A DNA stretch of 64,000 bases. It comes from Ruegeria discodermiae (GTDB taxonomy: Bacteria > Pseudomonadota > Alphaproteobacteria > Rhodobacterales > Rhodobacteraceae). Below the pieces are notes generated by a model, which was not told the origin of the DNA, ran no database searches, and saw only the letters and a program-made list of their open reading frames with translations. Shown piece after piece: positions 43,966-53,143 of this stretch (position 1 is the stretch's first letter; the number at the start of each line of letters is the position of its first letter). The stretch is taken from assembly GCF_030758345.1 (NCBI RefSeq), contig NZ_JAVAMO010000005.1:186001-250000 (forward strand), in the 5' to 3' direction. Position numbers and translations under genes: made by a program.

Positions 43966-45129
43966 TTGGAATCCCGCCAGGTCATGACCGACAGATCAAC
44001 ACAATCCCGAGGCAAGGGTTCTGCAGCGCGCGCGCGTACGGGCATGTCACCGGGTGCCGCCGCAACGATCGCTGCTTTTGCCTCACTTCTGACTTGCTAT
44101 GTCGGGGTGGCGCTTGAGGCGTTCTTCGGTATCAAGGGCATGGCCTTGAACCCGCATTTGCAGGCCGTGCTTATGTGGATGCTGGCTTTTGTCGCCACTG
44201 CCTTTGTGTTCAGGGATCGCGAGCGGCATGGCAGCGCCTTGCCCCTTCTCATCGCTGGCCTTGCCAATATTGTCCTCTTGGCGACGCTCTATTTCCACTA
44301 TGATCACAGGTTCGAGGCCCTGGCATATGTTCTTTTGATCATTGCCACACTGATGAATCAGAACCTTCTGCTGCAGGTTCTCAATCGCAAGGTCCGCTCT
44401 CAGACTGTCGAAATTTCCGAACTGAATGCGCAGCTGGCAAACAAGGTCGAGCGGCAGGCGGGCCAGATCGGTCGGCTTGAACGGCTCAAGGAGTTTCTGG
44501 CCCCGCAGATCGCGCAAGCGGTGGTCGATGGCGGGCGCGAAAACCTGCTCAGCACGCATCGACGCTATATCGCCTGCTTGTTCTGCGACATTCGGAACTT
44601 CACTGCCTTGTCAGAGGCTCTGGACCCCGAAGACGTCATCGATATCCTGCAACGCTATCATGATCGCTGCGGCGCGCTGGCCGCGGCCAGCGGTGGCACG
44701 ATCGGGTTTCGCTCGGGCGACGGCTTGATGATCTATTTTAATGATCCCATTCCCTGCGAAGCACCGGTGTTGGATGCCGTGAAACTGGCGTTGGACATCA
44801 GAAGGGAGTTTGCCGAAATCTGCGCGCCGTGGCGTCGGATGGGTCATGTGCTGGGGATCGGGCTGGGCATTTCCAGCGGCCATGCAACGATGGGATTGGT
44901 CGGCCGTGAAGGGCGCGCGGACTACACTGCCGTCGGTGGCGTGGTGAATGTCGCCTCGCGATTGTGCGATGCCGCAGCGCAGGATGAGATCCTGATCAGC
45001 CAGCGGGCCTTTATGGATGTCGAAGATCACCTGTCGGCTGACCCGGTAGGCGGGCTGAAGCTGAAAGGGTTTGCAAATCCGGTCGAGGCCTATCGCGTTC
45101 TCAGCACGAATGATCCCGTCGCAAATTGA
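43966..45129 (+). CDS. membrane-anchored class III adenylate/guanylate cyclase
   Basis: A 387-residue cyclase. Residues about 30-135 contain four hydrophobic segments, then a coiled-coil linker (145-175). The catalytic domain (about 195-385) has the metal Asp in FCDIRNF (208) and SGDGLMIYF (252), and the GVVNVASRLCD element with the stabilising Asn and Arg. The start is TTG 43966 five bases after AGGGGG; an ATG lies 18 bases further on. Sensor input is probably via the membrane part. Confidence 0.9.
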   Translation: MESRQVMTDRSTQSRGKGSAARARTGMSPGAAATIAAFASLLTCYVGVALEAFFGIKGMALNPHLQAVLMWMLAFVATAFVFRDRERHGSALPLLIAGLANIVLLATLYFHYDHRFEALAYVLLIIATLMNQNLLLQVLNRKVRSQTVEISELNAQLANKVERQAGQIGRLERLKEFLAPQIAQAVVDGGRENLLSTHRRYIACLFCDIRNFTALSEALDPEDVIDILQRYHDRCGALAAASGGTIGFRSGDGLMIYFNDPIPCEAPVLDAVKLALDIRREFAEICAPWRRMGHVLGIGLGISSGHATMGLVGREGRADYTAVGGVVNVASRLCDAAAQDEILISQRAFMDVEDHLSADPVGGLKLKGFANPVEAYRVLSTNDPVAN

Positions 45130-45130
45130 G

Positions 45131-46384
45131 CTATCGCAGCGCGCGCCCCTTGACGATGGCGTCACTTCCGAAACGCTTGCGGATGTCATCCGTCGCGCGC
45201 TCTGCCACCGATCTTTGCGCGGCACCCGGATCAAGCAGGTCGCCGGATTTATCCGCCTCCGCCTCGGAACACAAATCCGACAAGCCACAGCCCAGCAGAC
45301 GGTAGGGGCCGCGATCACCCAGCTGATCAAACAGCGCCCGTGCCTGTCGATAGATGGTGTCGGCCATCTGCGTGGCATCTCGCAGCGACACCCGGCGGGT
45401 CAGGATTTTATGGTTGGATTGCTTGAGCTTTAGCGTCACCACCCGCCCGGCCAGCCCCCGCGCCTTGGCCCGGCCCGAAACCTTTTCGGCCATGCGCCAC
45501 AAATGCCCGTCCAGCACATCCGTGTTGGCGGTGTCTTCGAAAAACGTGGTCTCGTTGCTGATCGATTTGATCGGATCATGAGCCGAGACTCGCCGCTTGT
45601 CCTGTCCCCGCGCCAGATGCCATAGCCGGTAGCCCATCGATCCGAACCGCGCGGTCAGCGCCTCCTGCTCCCAGCGCAGCAGGTCGGCAAAGGTGCGAAT
45701 CCCGGCCTTTTCCAACGATTCCTGCCCCGCCGGGCCGATGCCCCAGATCAGCCGCACCGGCTTGTCATGCAGAAACGCCACTGTTTCCGCCGCGCCGATC
45801 ACTGAAAACCCGCGTGGCTTGTCGAGGTCGGAGGCCACTTTGGCCAGAAACTTGTTGTGGCTCAGCCCGATCGAACCGGTCAAACCCAACTCATCCTTAA
45901 TGCGTTTGACCAGCCCCGCCAGCATCACTGCCGGTGGCGCACCATGCAGCCGTTCGGTGCCGCTCAGATCCATGAACGCCTCGTCCAGCGATAGCGGTTC
46001 GACCACCGGGGTCAGTTCGTCCATCATTGCGCGGATCTGTTTCGAAACCTCTGCATAGACCGACATTCGGGGCCTGATCACCACCGCATCAGGACAAAGC
46101 GCCAGCGCCTTGAACATCGGCATCGCCGAGCGCACACCCCGGATGCGCGCCACATAACAGGCGGTGGAAACAACGCCCCGCCTGCCACCGCCGATGATCA
46201 CCGGTTTGTCGGCCAGTTCGGGGTTGTCACGCTTTTCGACCGAGGCGTAGAACGCGTCGCAATCCATATGCGCGATCGTCAGATCGAAAAGCTCCGCATG
46301 CGTCTTCACCCTAGGGCTGCCGCAGTTCGGGCAGCGCCGGGCGTTTTCCAGCATGGACAGGCAATCACGACACAGGGCAGGCAT
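45131..46384 (-). CDS. dinB: DNA polymerase IV with N-terminal zinc-ribbon-like extension
   Basis: A 417-residue Y-family translesion polymerase. The catalytic motifs are HMDCDAFYASVE (palm Asp) and PLSLDEAFMDLSG (Asp-Glu). The little-finger part is in the C-terminal third. Residues 1-30 hold two Cys-x2-Cys pairs (LCRDCL and CPNCGSP), a short zinc-ribbon-like extension absent from E. coli DinB but seen in some alphaproteobacterial copies. It converges on the cyclase gene with one base between the stops. Confidence 0.95.
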   Translation of the reverse strand: MPALCRDCLSMLENARRCPNCGSPRVKTHAELFDLTIAHMDCDAFYASVEKRDNPELADKPVIIGGGRRGVVSTACYVARIRGVRSAMPMFKALALCPDAVVIRPRMSVYAEVSKQIRAMMDELTPVVEPLSLDEAFMDLSGTERLHGAPPAVMLAGLVKRIKDELGLTGSIGLSHNKFLAKVASDLDKPRGFSVIGAAETVAFLHDKPVRLIWGIGPAGQESLEKAGIRTFADLLRWEQEALTARFGSMGYRLWHLARGQDKRRVSAHDPIKSISNETTFFEDTANTDVLDGHLWRMAEKVSGRAKARGLAGRVVTLKLKQSNHKILTRRVSLRDATQMADTIYRQARALFDQLGDRGPYRLLGCGLSDLCSEAEADKSGDLLDPGAAQRSVAERATDDIRKRFGSDAIVKGRALR

Positions 46385-46478
46385 GGGCGCAACCTACTCC
46401 TGTCGGCAGAGCAGTGGAAGATGTTGGCGCGCGGCATTTCCCGTGTCAGGTTGGCGCGGCAAAACACGGTGTTACAGC

Positions 46479-46898
46479 ATGTCCAACTTTCGCGGCGCAA
46501 AACTGGCCCTGTTTCTGGGCCGGGACCTGGTTGTCATCCAGCGCGACGATTATGCCCATATCCCCTATCCGGGCTGCTGGGATTTCCCGGGCGGAGGCCG
46601 CGAGGGCAACGAGACACCCAAGGCCTGCGCGCTGCGCGAAACGCGAGAGGAAGTGGGCCTAAGCCTGTCGGCAAGCGATCTGATCTGGTCACGGCGTTAC
46701 GGCGGCAACTGGTTCTTTGTCGCTCGGCTGGGCGAGGGCCTGATCGATAAGATACGACTTGGGGATGAGGGGCAAAGCTGGCGCATGATGGCCCCGGAGG
46801 CCTATCTTGCACATCCCAAGGGCATATCGCTGTTCAAGGCCCGGTTGTCCGATTACCTGACAGAGACTTCCGGCGGGTATGTCGCCTCACCCGAATGA
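46479..46898 (+). CDS. NUDIX hydrolase
   Basis: A 139-residue NUDIX protein. The box GGGREGNETPKACALRETREEVG (about residues 37-59), quoted in part, has the required Glu residues (RETREEVG). Substrate could be a modified nucleotide or a coenzyme. ATG 46479 was chosen by the conserved domain start; upstream frame is not conserved. It is divergent from dinB. Confidence 0.87.
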   Translation: MSNFRGAKLALFLGRDLVVIQRDDYAHIPYPGCWDFPGGGREGNETPKACALRETREEVGLSLSASDLIWSRRYGGNWFFVARLGEGLIDKIRLGDEGQSWRMMAPEAYLAHPKGISLFKARLSDYLTETSGGYVASPE

Positions 46899-46916
46899 CC
46901 TTCCTAACAAGAAAGA

Positions 46917-46940
46917 CCCCCCGCGAAGATTGGCGGGGGG
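46917..46940 (-). terminator. GC-rich hairpin between NUDIX and pyrF
   Basis: CCCCCCGC and GCGGGGGG form a perfect 8-bp stem with an eight-base loop. On the minus strand it is followed by TCTTTCTT, so it may end transcripts reading leftward. On the plus side it comes 18 bases after the NUDIX stop. Confidence 0.7.
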
Positions 46941-47056
46941 AGGTAACGAACCACAGGAAGATGAAGGTCCGTTGGGGAGTGTCTCAAGCTGAGAGTCGCC
47001 CAGACCGGCGAGATTCCCAAGCAGAAATTTGCGTGTGATGTAAATGAGCGTCAGGA

Positions 47057-47076
47057 ATGTGCCTTTCCGGGCACAT
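47057..47076 (-). terminator. hairpin downstream of pyrF
   Basis: ATGTGCC and GGCACAT form a 7-bp stem with a six-base loop, 23 bases after the pyrF stop. It lacks a T-run, so it may be rho-linked or structural only. Confidence 0.4.
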
Positions 47077-47098
47077 CATACTTTAGTGGGCTTATGGC

Positions 47099-47815
47099 TC
47101 ACCGGTTAGGCGTCTGGGCCTGCGGACTGTTGAGTTCGGACAGGATATCCAGCGCCGCCTGTTGAGGATTTGCCGACTGCCAGACCGGGCGCCCGACCAC
47201 GATATGATCGGCACCACCCGCCACCGCATTGGCCGGTGTCGCCACCCGTTTCTGATCACCCAGATCAGCCCCGGCGGGACGTACACCAGGGGTCACGATC
47301 AACCGTCCCTCGGCCTCGGGCAGCGCGCGGATCAGCGCGGCCTCCTGCGGTGAGGCAATGACGCCATCCGCTCCTGCCTCGAACGCGTTTGCGGCGCGTT
47401 CGACGACCATGTTGCTGACCTCACCCGGTTTCAGAAGTGCCGCGTCCAGATCGTTTCGGTCCAGTGAGGTCAGGATCGTGACGGCGAGAATCTTCAGGTC
47501 CTTGCCCGCCGCGCCTTCCTTGGCGGCGCGCACCACGTAAGGGTCGCCATGCACCGTCAGGAAATCCAGATCGAACTGCGCCAGCCCTCGAACGGCGTTT
47601 TCAACGGTCGCACCGATATCGAACAGCTTCATGTCCAGAAAGATGCGCTTGCCATGTTCCTGCTTCAACTCATTGGCCAAGGCCAACCCGCCACCGGTCA
47701 ACATGCCCAGCCCGATCTTGTAAAACGACACCGCATCGCCGATCTGCTCGGCCAGCTTAAGTCCGGCCAGCGCATCAGGGACATCAAGGGCGACAATCAG
47801 GCGGTCATCGGACAT
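47099..47815 (-). CDS. pyrF: orotidine 5'-phosphate decarboxylase
   Basis: A 238-residue enzyme of UMP biosynthesis that decarboxylates OMP. The catalytic D-x-K-x-x-D motif is in FLDMKLFDIG, with the N-terminal Asp in LIVALDVP and a phosphate-gripper region near VTPGVRP. Length is typical for the short bacterial form. Its start is divergent from clpB. Confidence 0.96.
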   Translation of the reverse strand: MSDDRLIVALDVPDALAGLKLAEQIGDAVSFYKIGLGMLTGGGLALANELKQEHGKRIFLDMKLFDIGATVENAVRGLAQFDLDFLTVHGDPYVVRAAKEGAAGKDLKILAVTILTSLDRNDLDAALLKPGEVSNMVVERAANAFEAGADGVIASPQEAALIRALPEAEGRLIVTPGVRPAGADLGDQKRVATPANAVAGGADHIVVGRPVWQSANPQQAALDILSELNSPQAQTPNR

Positions 47816-47985
47816 GGGAAACTCCTTGCTGCGGCCCTATTAGAGACCCCATCACATCCCGGCAAGGCCATTTGAATGACCTTGGACTCCTGGTGTGAAA
47901 ACCGGTTCAAATGCGCCCTATTGCCAGCCACCGGCATCTGCATTGGTCAAAAGTCGTAGCATGCGCCGATTTCGCTATCTAGCCT

Positions 47986-48015
47986 CTTGAAGCGGCAGCG
48001 ATATTTCCCAAATAT
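47986..48015 (+). promoter_or_regulatory. candidate heat-shock (RpoH) promoter of clpB
   Basis: CTTGAA at 47986-47991 is followed after 15 bases by CCCAAATAT at 48007-48015, close to the RpoH pattern of CTTGAA and CCCATNT-like elements. It lies about 75 bases before clpB. Heat-shock control of clpB is standard in proteobacteria. Confidence 0.55.
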
Positions 48016-48088
48016 TTCCCGAGGCCCAAACCGTAGCGTGCCGCCCAGCGGGCGCTGATCGAACCGGGCGCTTTGAAAGGAGAACAAT

Positions 48089-50707
48089 ATGGACTTGAAC
48101 AAGTTCACCGAGCGGGCACGAGGTTTCGTACAGGCCGCTCAGACCATTGCTATTCGCGAAGGTCACCAGAGGCTGACACCCGAGCATATTCTCAAGGCTC
48201 TGATGGATGATGACCAGGGGCTTGCCAGCAACCTGATCACCCGCTCCGGCGGCAATCCTGGCCGCGTGGCCGAGGCGCTGGAGCTTAGCCTGTCGAAACA
48301 GCCCAAAGTCAGCGGAGACGCCGCGCAGGTCTACCTGGACGGCCAGACCGGCAAGGTGCTGGCCGAGGCCGAGAAAATTGCCCAGAAAGCGGGCGACAGC
48401 TTTGTTCCCGTCGAGCGGATTCTGATGGCGCTTTGCATGGTCAAATCCAAAGCCAAGGAGGCGCTGGAGGCGGGTCATGTGTCGGCACAGGCTCTGAACG
48501 AGGCGATCAATGACATCCGAAAAGGCCGCACCGCTGATACCGCATCAGCGGAAGAAGGTTATGACGCGCTAAAGAAATACGCGCGCGACCTAACCGAGGC
48601 CGCTGCTGAGGGCAAAATCGACCCTATTATTGGGCGGGATGAGGAAATCCGTCGCTCAATGCAGGTGCTGTCTCGTCGTACCAAGAACAACCCGGTTCTG
48701 ATCGGGGAACCCGGCGTTGGTAAAACCGCGATTGCCGAGGGCATGGCCCTGCGTATCATCAATGGGGACGTGCCGGAATCGCTGAAAGACAAGAAACTGC
48801 TCGCGCTCGACATGGGTGCACTGATCGCTGGTGCGAAATACCGTGGCGAGTTCGAAGAACGCCTCAAGGCCGTACTGACCGAGGTGACCGAGGCCGCGGG
48901 TGAGATCATCCTGTTCATTGATGAGATGCACACGCTGGTCGGCGCCGGAAAATCTGACGGCGCGATGGATGCCGCTAACCTTATCAAGCCCGCCTTGGCG
49001 CGGGGTGAGTTGCATTGTATCGGCGCGACCACGCTGGATGAGTACCGCAAATACGTCGAAAAAGACGCGGCCCTTGCGCGTCGTTTCCAGCCTGTTGTTG
49101 TCGCCGAACCCACGGTCGAAGACACGATCAGCATCCTGCGCGGCATCAAGGAAAAATACGAACTGCACCATGGCGTGCGCATCTCGGACTCGGCGCTGGT
49201 GTCGGCGGCGACGCTGTCGCATCGCTATATCACCGACCGCTTCCTGCCCGACAAAGCCATCGATTTGGTCGATGAGGCGGCGTCACGTCTGCGGATGGAA
49301 GTAGACTCTAAACCAGAGGAGTTGGACCAGCTCGACCGCCAGATCCTGCAGATGCAGATCGAGGAAGAGGCGCTGAAGCTCGAAGACGACGCGGCCTCGA
49401 AGGATCGCCTGGAAACCTTGCAAAAGGATTTGGCCGACCTGCAGGAACAATCCGCCGAGATGACCGCTCAGTGGCAGGCTGAACGCGACAAGCTGGCCAG
49501 CGCGCGCGATCTGAAGGAACAGCTCGACAAGGCGCGGGCCGATTTGGAGATCGCCAAGCGTGAAGGCAATCTGGCCAAGGCGGGTGAGCTGTCCTACGGC
49601 GTCATCCCCGAGCTTGAGAAAAAGCTGACCGAGGCCGAGAACGCCGAAAGCAGCCAGATGATGGCCGAGGAAACGGTGCGCCCGGAACAGATCGCCTCCG
49701 TTGTGGAGCGCTGGACGGGCATTCCGACCTCGAAAATGCTGGAAGGAGAGCGTGAGAAGCTGCTGCGGATGGAAGACGAACTGCATGCGCGTGTCATCGG
49801 TCAGGATGCGGCGGTCACCGCCGTGGCCAACGCCGTGCGCCGCGCGCGGGCCGGTCTGAATGATGAAGGCCGCCCGCTGGGCTCGTTCCTGTTCCTCGGA
49901 CCCACGGGCGTGGGTAAGACCGAGCTGACCAAGGCGGTGGCAAACTTCCTGTTCGATGACGACAACGCGATGGTGCGCATCGACATGTCCGAGTTCATGG
50001 AGAAACACGCGGTCGCCCGTCTGATCGGTGCTCCTCCGGGCTATGTCGGTTATGACGAAGGCGGTGCGCTGACCGAAGCGGTTCGGCGCAGGCCCTATCA
50101 GGTCGTGCTGTTCGACGAGGTCGAAAAGGCGCATCCGGATGTGTTCAACGTGCTGTTGCAGGTTCTGGATGATGGTGTTCTGACCGATGGTCAGGGCCGC
50201 ACCGTGGACTTCAAGCAGACGCTGATCATCCTGACGTCGAACCTTGGCTCTCAGGCGCTCAGCCAGTTACCCGAAGGCGCGGACAGCGCGCAGGCACGGC
50301 GGGATGTGATGGATGCGGTCCGGGCGCATTTCCGGCCGGAATTCCTCAACCGTCTGGATGAAACCATCATCTTCGACCGTCTCAAGCGCGGCGATATGGA
50401 TGGGATCGTCGATATCCAGATGGCGCGGCTCAGGAAACGTCTGGCAGGGCGCAAGATCGACCTGGCGCTGGATGACGGTGCCCGTGAATGGCTGGCGAGC
50501 GAAGGCTATGATCCAGTCTTTGGCGCGCGGCCGTTGAAACGGGTCATCCAACGCGCATTGCAGAACCCGCTGGCCGAAGCGCTGCTGGCCGGTGAGATCA
50601 AGGATGGCGAAACCGTCCCTGTGACCGCAGGCCCGGACGGGTTGATCATCGGCGACCGGCTGGGCACCTCAGACCGCCCGCGCCCGGATGATGCCGTGGT
50701 TCACTGA
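48089..50707 (+). CDS. clpB: ATP-dependent chaperone ClpB
   Basis: An 872-residue AAA+ disaggregase that works with DnaK/DnaJ to rescue aggregated proteins. In order: Clp N domain (1-145), AAA-1 with Walker A GEPGVGKT and Walker [10 protein letters not shown], a middle coiled-coil domain (about 400-520), AAA-2 with GPTGVGKT and [12 protein letters not shown], and the C-terminal D2 domain. It starts at ATG 48089 behind AAAGGAG. A sigma-32-type promoter and an intrinsic terminator frame it. Confidence 0.98.
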   Translation: MDLNKFTERARGFVQAAQTIAIREGHQRLTPEHILKALMDDDQGLASNLITRSGGNPGRVAEALELSLSKQPKVSGDAAQVYLDGQTGKVLAEAEKIAQKAGDSFVPVERILMALCMVKSKAKEALEAGHVSAQALNEAINDIRKGRTADTASAEEGYDALKKYARDLTEAAAEGKIDPIIGRDEEIRRSMQVLSRRTKNNPVLIGEPGVGKTAIAEGMALRIINGDVPESLKDKKLLALDMGALIAGAKYRGEFEERLKAVLTEVTEAAGEIILFIDEMHTLVGAGKSDGAMDAANLIKPALARGELHCIGATTLDEYRKYVEKDAALARRFQPVVVAEPTVEDTISILRGIKEKYELHHGVRISDSALVSAATLSHRYITDRFLPDKAIDLVDEAASRLRMEVDSKPEELDQLDRQILQMQIEEEALKLEDDAASKDRLETLQKDLADLQEQSAEMTAQWQAERDKLASARDLKEQLDKARADLEIAKREGNLAKAGELSYGVIPELEKKLTEAENAESSQMMAEETVRPEQIASVVERWTGIPTSKMLEGEREKLLRMEDELHARVIGQDAAVTAVANAVRRARAGLNDEGRPLGSFLFLGPTGVGKTELTKAVANFLFDDDNAMVRIDMSEFMEKHAVARLIGAPPGYVGYDEGGALTEAVRRRPYQVVLFDEVEKAHPDVFNVLLQVLDDGVLTDGQGRTVDFKQTLIILTSNLGSQALSQLPEGADSAQARRDVMDAVRAHFRPEFLNRLDETIIFDRLKRGDMDGIVDIQMARLRKRLAGRKIDLALDDGAREWLASEGYDPVFGARPLKRVIQRALQNPLAEALLAGEIKDGETVPVTAGPDGLIIGDRLGTSDRPRPDDAVVH

Positions 50708-50728
50708 AGCCAACAATCAAACGAATAA

Positions 50729-50757
50729 AGCCCGCCAATTTGGCGGGCTCTTTGTTT
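50729..50757 (+). terminator. clpB terminator
   Basis: AGCCCGCCA and TGGCGGGCT form a perfect 9-bp stem with a three-base loop, followed by CTTTGTTT. It lies 22 bases after the clpB stop. Confidence 0.9.
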
Positions 50758-50771
50758 CAATGGCATCGGGC

Positions 50772-51140
50772 TTACAATCCCAACGCCGCCTTCACCGCGT
50801 TGTCGACCACCCCGGCCAGCAAGGCGTTTTGATCTGCCGAGCACCCGGCATCCAGCGCCTCGACAAAGGCGGCGTGCAGGCGCGCTGCGTCCTCGTCATT
50901 GTCGGAAAACGCGGTGATATCGATCTGTCGGTTGTAGAGTGACACGGCGGTCATTTTCTCGACCACCTCGTATACGAAGGCTTCATCGCCATGACCTTCT
51001 TCCACGACACTGGCGCAGCTGTGATACATAACCGGCAGCGCGTCCTGCACCATCGCGTCAGCCGCCTCATCGGCGCTGGCCCCGATTGGAGCCATCAGCA
51101 ACGCGACAAGCGCCGCACCGGAAAAGCTGTTCCTGAACAT
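50772..51140 (-). CDS. exported hypothetical protein
   Basis: A 122-residue secreted protein. ATG 51140 lies behind GGGAGG. Residues 1-24 are a signal peptide ending IGASA. The mature part has two Cys (YHSCAS and DAGCSAD) and is acidic, helix-rich. It may form a disulfide in the periplasm. No family recognised; its role is unknown. Confidence 0.75.
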   Translation of the reverse strand: MFRNSFSGAALVALLMAPIGASADEAADAMVQDALPVMYHSCASVVEEGHGDEAFVYEVVEKMTAVSLYNRQIDITAFSDNDEDAARLHAAFVEALDAGCSADQNALLAGVVDNAVKAALGL

Positions 51141-51193
51141 TGCAGAGAACCTCCCTCGCTCTTTTGCCCTTGTTAGAGCCATATTCGGCCCCG

Positions 51194-51415
51194 TCATCCT
51201 TTGTTCGCGCCAATCACGGCACCCAGGATGGCGCCTGCCGCAGCGCCTCGACCTTTGCCGATCAACGCGCCGACACCCGCCCCAATCAGCGCGCCCTTGA
51301 TGGCATCGTCGGTCTTTTTCTTGTGATCAGCCTGCGCCTCGGAGATCGGCATAGTGGCCAGCACCATCGCCGCCAATCCGGTTATCAGACCCTGATAGAT
51401 TCTGGACCTTGTCAT
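51194..51415 (-). CDS. glycine-zipper protein, small exported
   Basis: A 73-residue protein starting at 51415 behind GAGGAGGCAG. Residues 1-30 look like a signal peptide ending SEAQA. The rest is a glycine-zipper (GALIGAGVGALIGKGRGAAAGAILG, quoted in part), as in YMGG-like envelope proteins. It is likely an envelope structural or stress protein. It resembles the truncated lipoprotein at the start of the window in having a Gly-rich motif. Confidence 0.78.
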   Translation of the reverse strand: MTRSRIYQGLITGLAAMVLATMPISEAQADHKKKTDDAIKGALIGAGVGALIGKGRGAAAGAILGAVIGANKG

Positions 51416-51566
51416 TCTCTGCCTCCTCAAAACGGTTTGCCGCGATGCCCGGTCGCGCAGGACATCGCCCCAACAGTCCAACTGCAAAGACCCGAATGGG
51501 TCAAGCCCGCAGAACCCGCTCTGGTTGTCAGTCCGCAGACGTCGAAACCGCCCTTGAGGCAACAAA

Positions 51567-51593
51567 AAAGCCACCGGGGATGCCGGTGGCTTT
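51567..51593 (-). terminator. trcR terminator
   Basis: AAAGCCACCGG and CCGGTGGCTTT form an 11-bp stem. On the minus strand TTTTTT follows, ending the trcR transcript 23 bases after its stop. Confidence 0.9.
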
Positions 51594-51615
51594 CTGTTCA
51601 TTTATGAATGAGGGA

Positions 51616-52380
51616 TCAGTAGCGCGGATCGTCGCCGTTATCTTCCTCTTCGTCCTCATCGCTATTGGGAAGGTTGAAGAAGCTGTCGGCATCGACGATC
51701 GGCTCTTCTTTTTTCTCTTCCGGGGCGCTGCCCAGCGTGAAGGTCTCCAGCCCCTCAATCGCGGTCGGGATGCGAGGCTCGGCCTCCATCTCAAGCGATT
51801 GTTCGGTCGAAACCAGCTTGCGGCGTTCATCATCGCTCATCACGCCACCTTCGGCGGCTTTCTTGGCGGCGGCTTTCTGAACAATCGCATCCAGTTCGGA
51901 TTGCTTGCAAAGCCCCAGCGCAACCGGGTCGATGGGCTGAATGTTGGAGATGTTCCAATGGGTCCGCTCGCGGATCGCCTGAATGGTCGGCTTGGTGGTG
52001 CCGACCAGTTTGGAGATCTGTCCGTCGCTCAGTTCGGGGTGGAACTTCACCAGCCACAGGATCGAAGCAGGGCGGTCCTGACGTTTGCTGAGGGGGGTAT
52101 AACGCGGACCGCGGCGCTTTTCTTCACCCGATGCTGCCGGGTTGAACTTGAGCTTCAACTTGTGCAGCGGGTTGTTCTGCGCCTTGTCGATCTCTTCCTG
52201 GGTCAGCTGATTATTGGCGATCGGGTCAAAGCCTTTGACACCCGCAGCCACATCGCCATCAGCGATGCCCTGAATTTCCAGCTCGTGCATGCCCACGAAA
52301 TCCGCGATCTGCTTGAAGCTGATCGTGGTGTTGTCCACCAGCCATACGGCGGTCGCCTTGGCCATCAGGGGTTTCGACAT
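51616..52380 (-). CDS. trcR: cell cycle transcriptional regulator TrcR (DUF1013)
   Basis: A 254-residue protein of the DUF1013 family, named TrcR from work in alphaproteobacteria linking it to CtrA-controlled cell-cycle transcription. It begins MSKPLMAKATAVWLVDNTTIS. Two helix-turn-helix-like regions follow (FKQIADFVGMHELEI and DGQISKLVGTTKPTIQAI). The C-terminus is an acidic tail (DEDEEEDNGDD). It is a conserved alphaproteobacterial marker. Confidence 0.93.
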   Translation of the reverse strand: MSKPLMAKATAVWLVDNTTISFKQIADFVGMHELEIQGIADGDVAAGVKGFDPIANNQLTQEEIDKAQNNPLHKLKLKFNPAASGEEKRRGPRYTPLSKRQDRPASILWLVKFHPELSDGQISKLVGTTKPTIQAIRERTHWNISNIQPIDPVALGLCKQSELDAIVQKAAAKKAAEGGVMSDDERRKLVSTEQSLEMEAEPRIPTAIEGLETFTLGSAPEEKKEEPIVDADSFFNLPNSDEDEEEDNGDDPRY

Positions 52381-52511
52381 GAGCCTGTCTCCTTAGAATA
52401 CATCTGTCCCGTCGCCGGAATTCGGCGGCCCAGGTTGCCCTTGGGCAGGTTTCCGTTGTCGGGGAACTTGGCCCGTATATAGTCGCGGTGTTGCAATAAG
52501 GGAAGAGCCGA

Positions 52512-53141
52512 ATGCGCTGGTTTCTCGTCTGGTGCCTGAGCGCCGCTCCGCTGTTTGCCGAGGGCGAGAAGGCGGGAGAGTTCGACTATTACGTCCTGTC
52601 GCTCAGCTGGTCACCGAACTGGTGCGCGCGCGAGGGCGATGCGCGCGGGGCCGATCAATGCGACGCCGCGCAGGATCATGGCTGGATTCTGCACGGGCTC
52701 TGGCCGCAATTCCATCAGGGCTGGCCCTCCTACTGCCGCACACCTCATGCGCCGCCCTCGCGCGGGATGACGCGGGAAATGTCAGATATTCAAGGCAGTT
52801 CCGGTCTGGCCTGGCATCAGTGGAAGAAACACGGCACCTGTTCGGGCCTGACTGCGGCGCAGTATTTTGAGTTGTCCCGGCAAGCCTATATGTCCGTCAC
52901 CCGCCCGCCAGTCTTTCGCAAGCTGGACCAATCGGTCACCCTGCCCGCCGCCGTGGTGGAAGAGGCCTTCCTCCAAGCCAACCCGGCATTGGAACGTGAC
53001 ATGATCACCATCACCTGCCGCGACGATTTTATCGAGGAGGCTCGCCTGTGCCTGTCGAAATCGCTGGAACCGGTGCCCTGCGGTCGCGACGTGATCCGCG
53101 ATTGCCGTGCCAAGGATGCGCGGTTCGATCCGATTCGCTGA
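52512..53141 (+). CDS. secreted ribonuclease T2 family protein
   Basis: A 209-residue RNase T2, which cuts RNA through a 2',3'-cyclic phosphate. Residues 1-16 are a signal peptide. The catalytic segments are CAS I HGLWPQ (His61) and CAS II WHQWKKHGTC (His102, Glu replaced by Gln in the CAS II position, and His107). There are eight or more cysteines, suggesting disulfides in the periplasm. Variant residues in CAS II could lower activity. Confidence 0.9.
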   Translation: MRWFLVWCLSAAPLFAEGEKAGEFDYYVLSLSWSPNWCAREGDARGADQCDAAQDHGWILHGLWPQFHQGWPSYCRTPHAPPSRGMTREMSDIQGSSGLAWHQWKKHGTCSGLTAAQYFELSRQAYMSVTRPPVFRKLDQSVTLPAAVVEEAFLQANPALERDMITITCRDDFIEEARLCLSKSLEPVPCGRDVIRDCRAKDARFDPIR

Positions 53142-53143
53142 CC

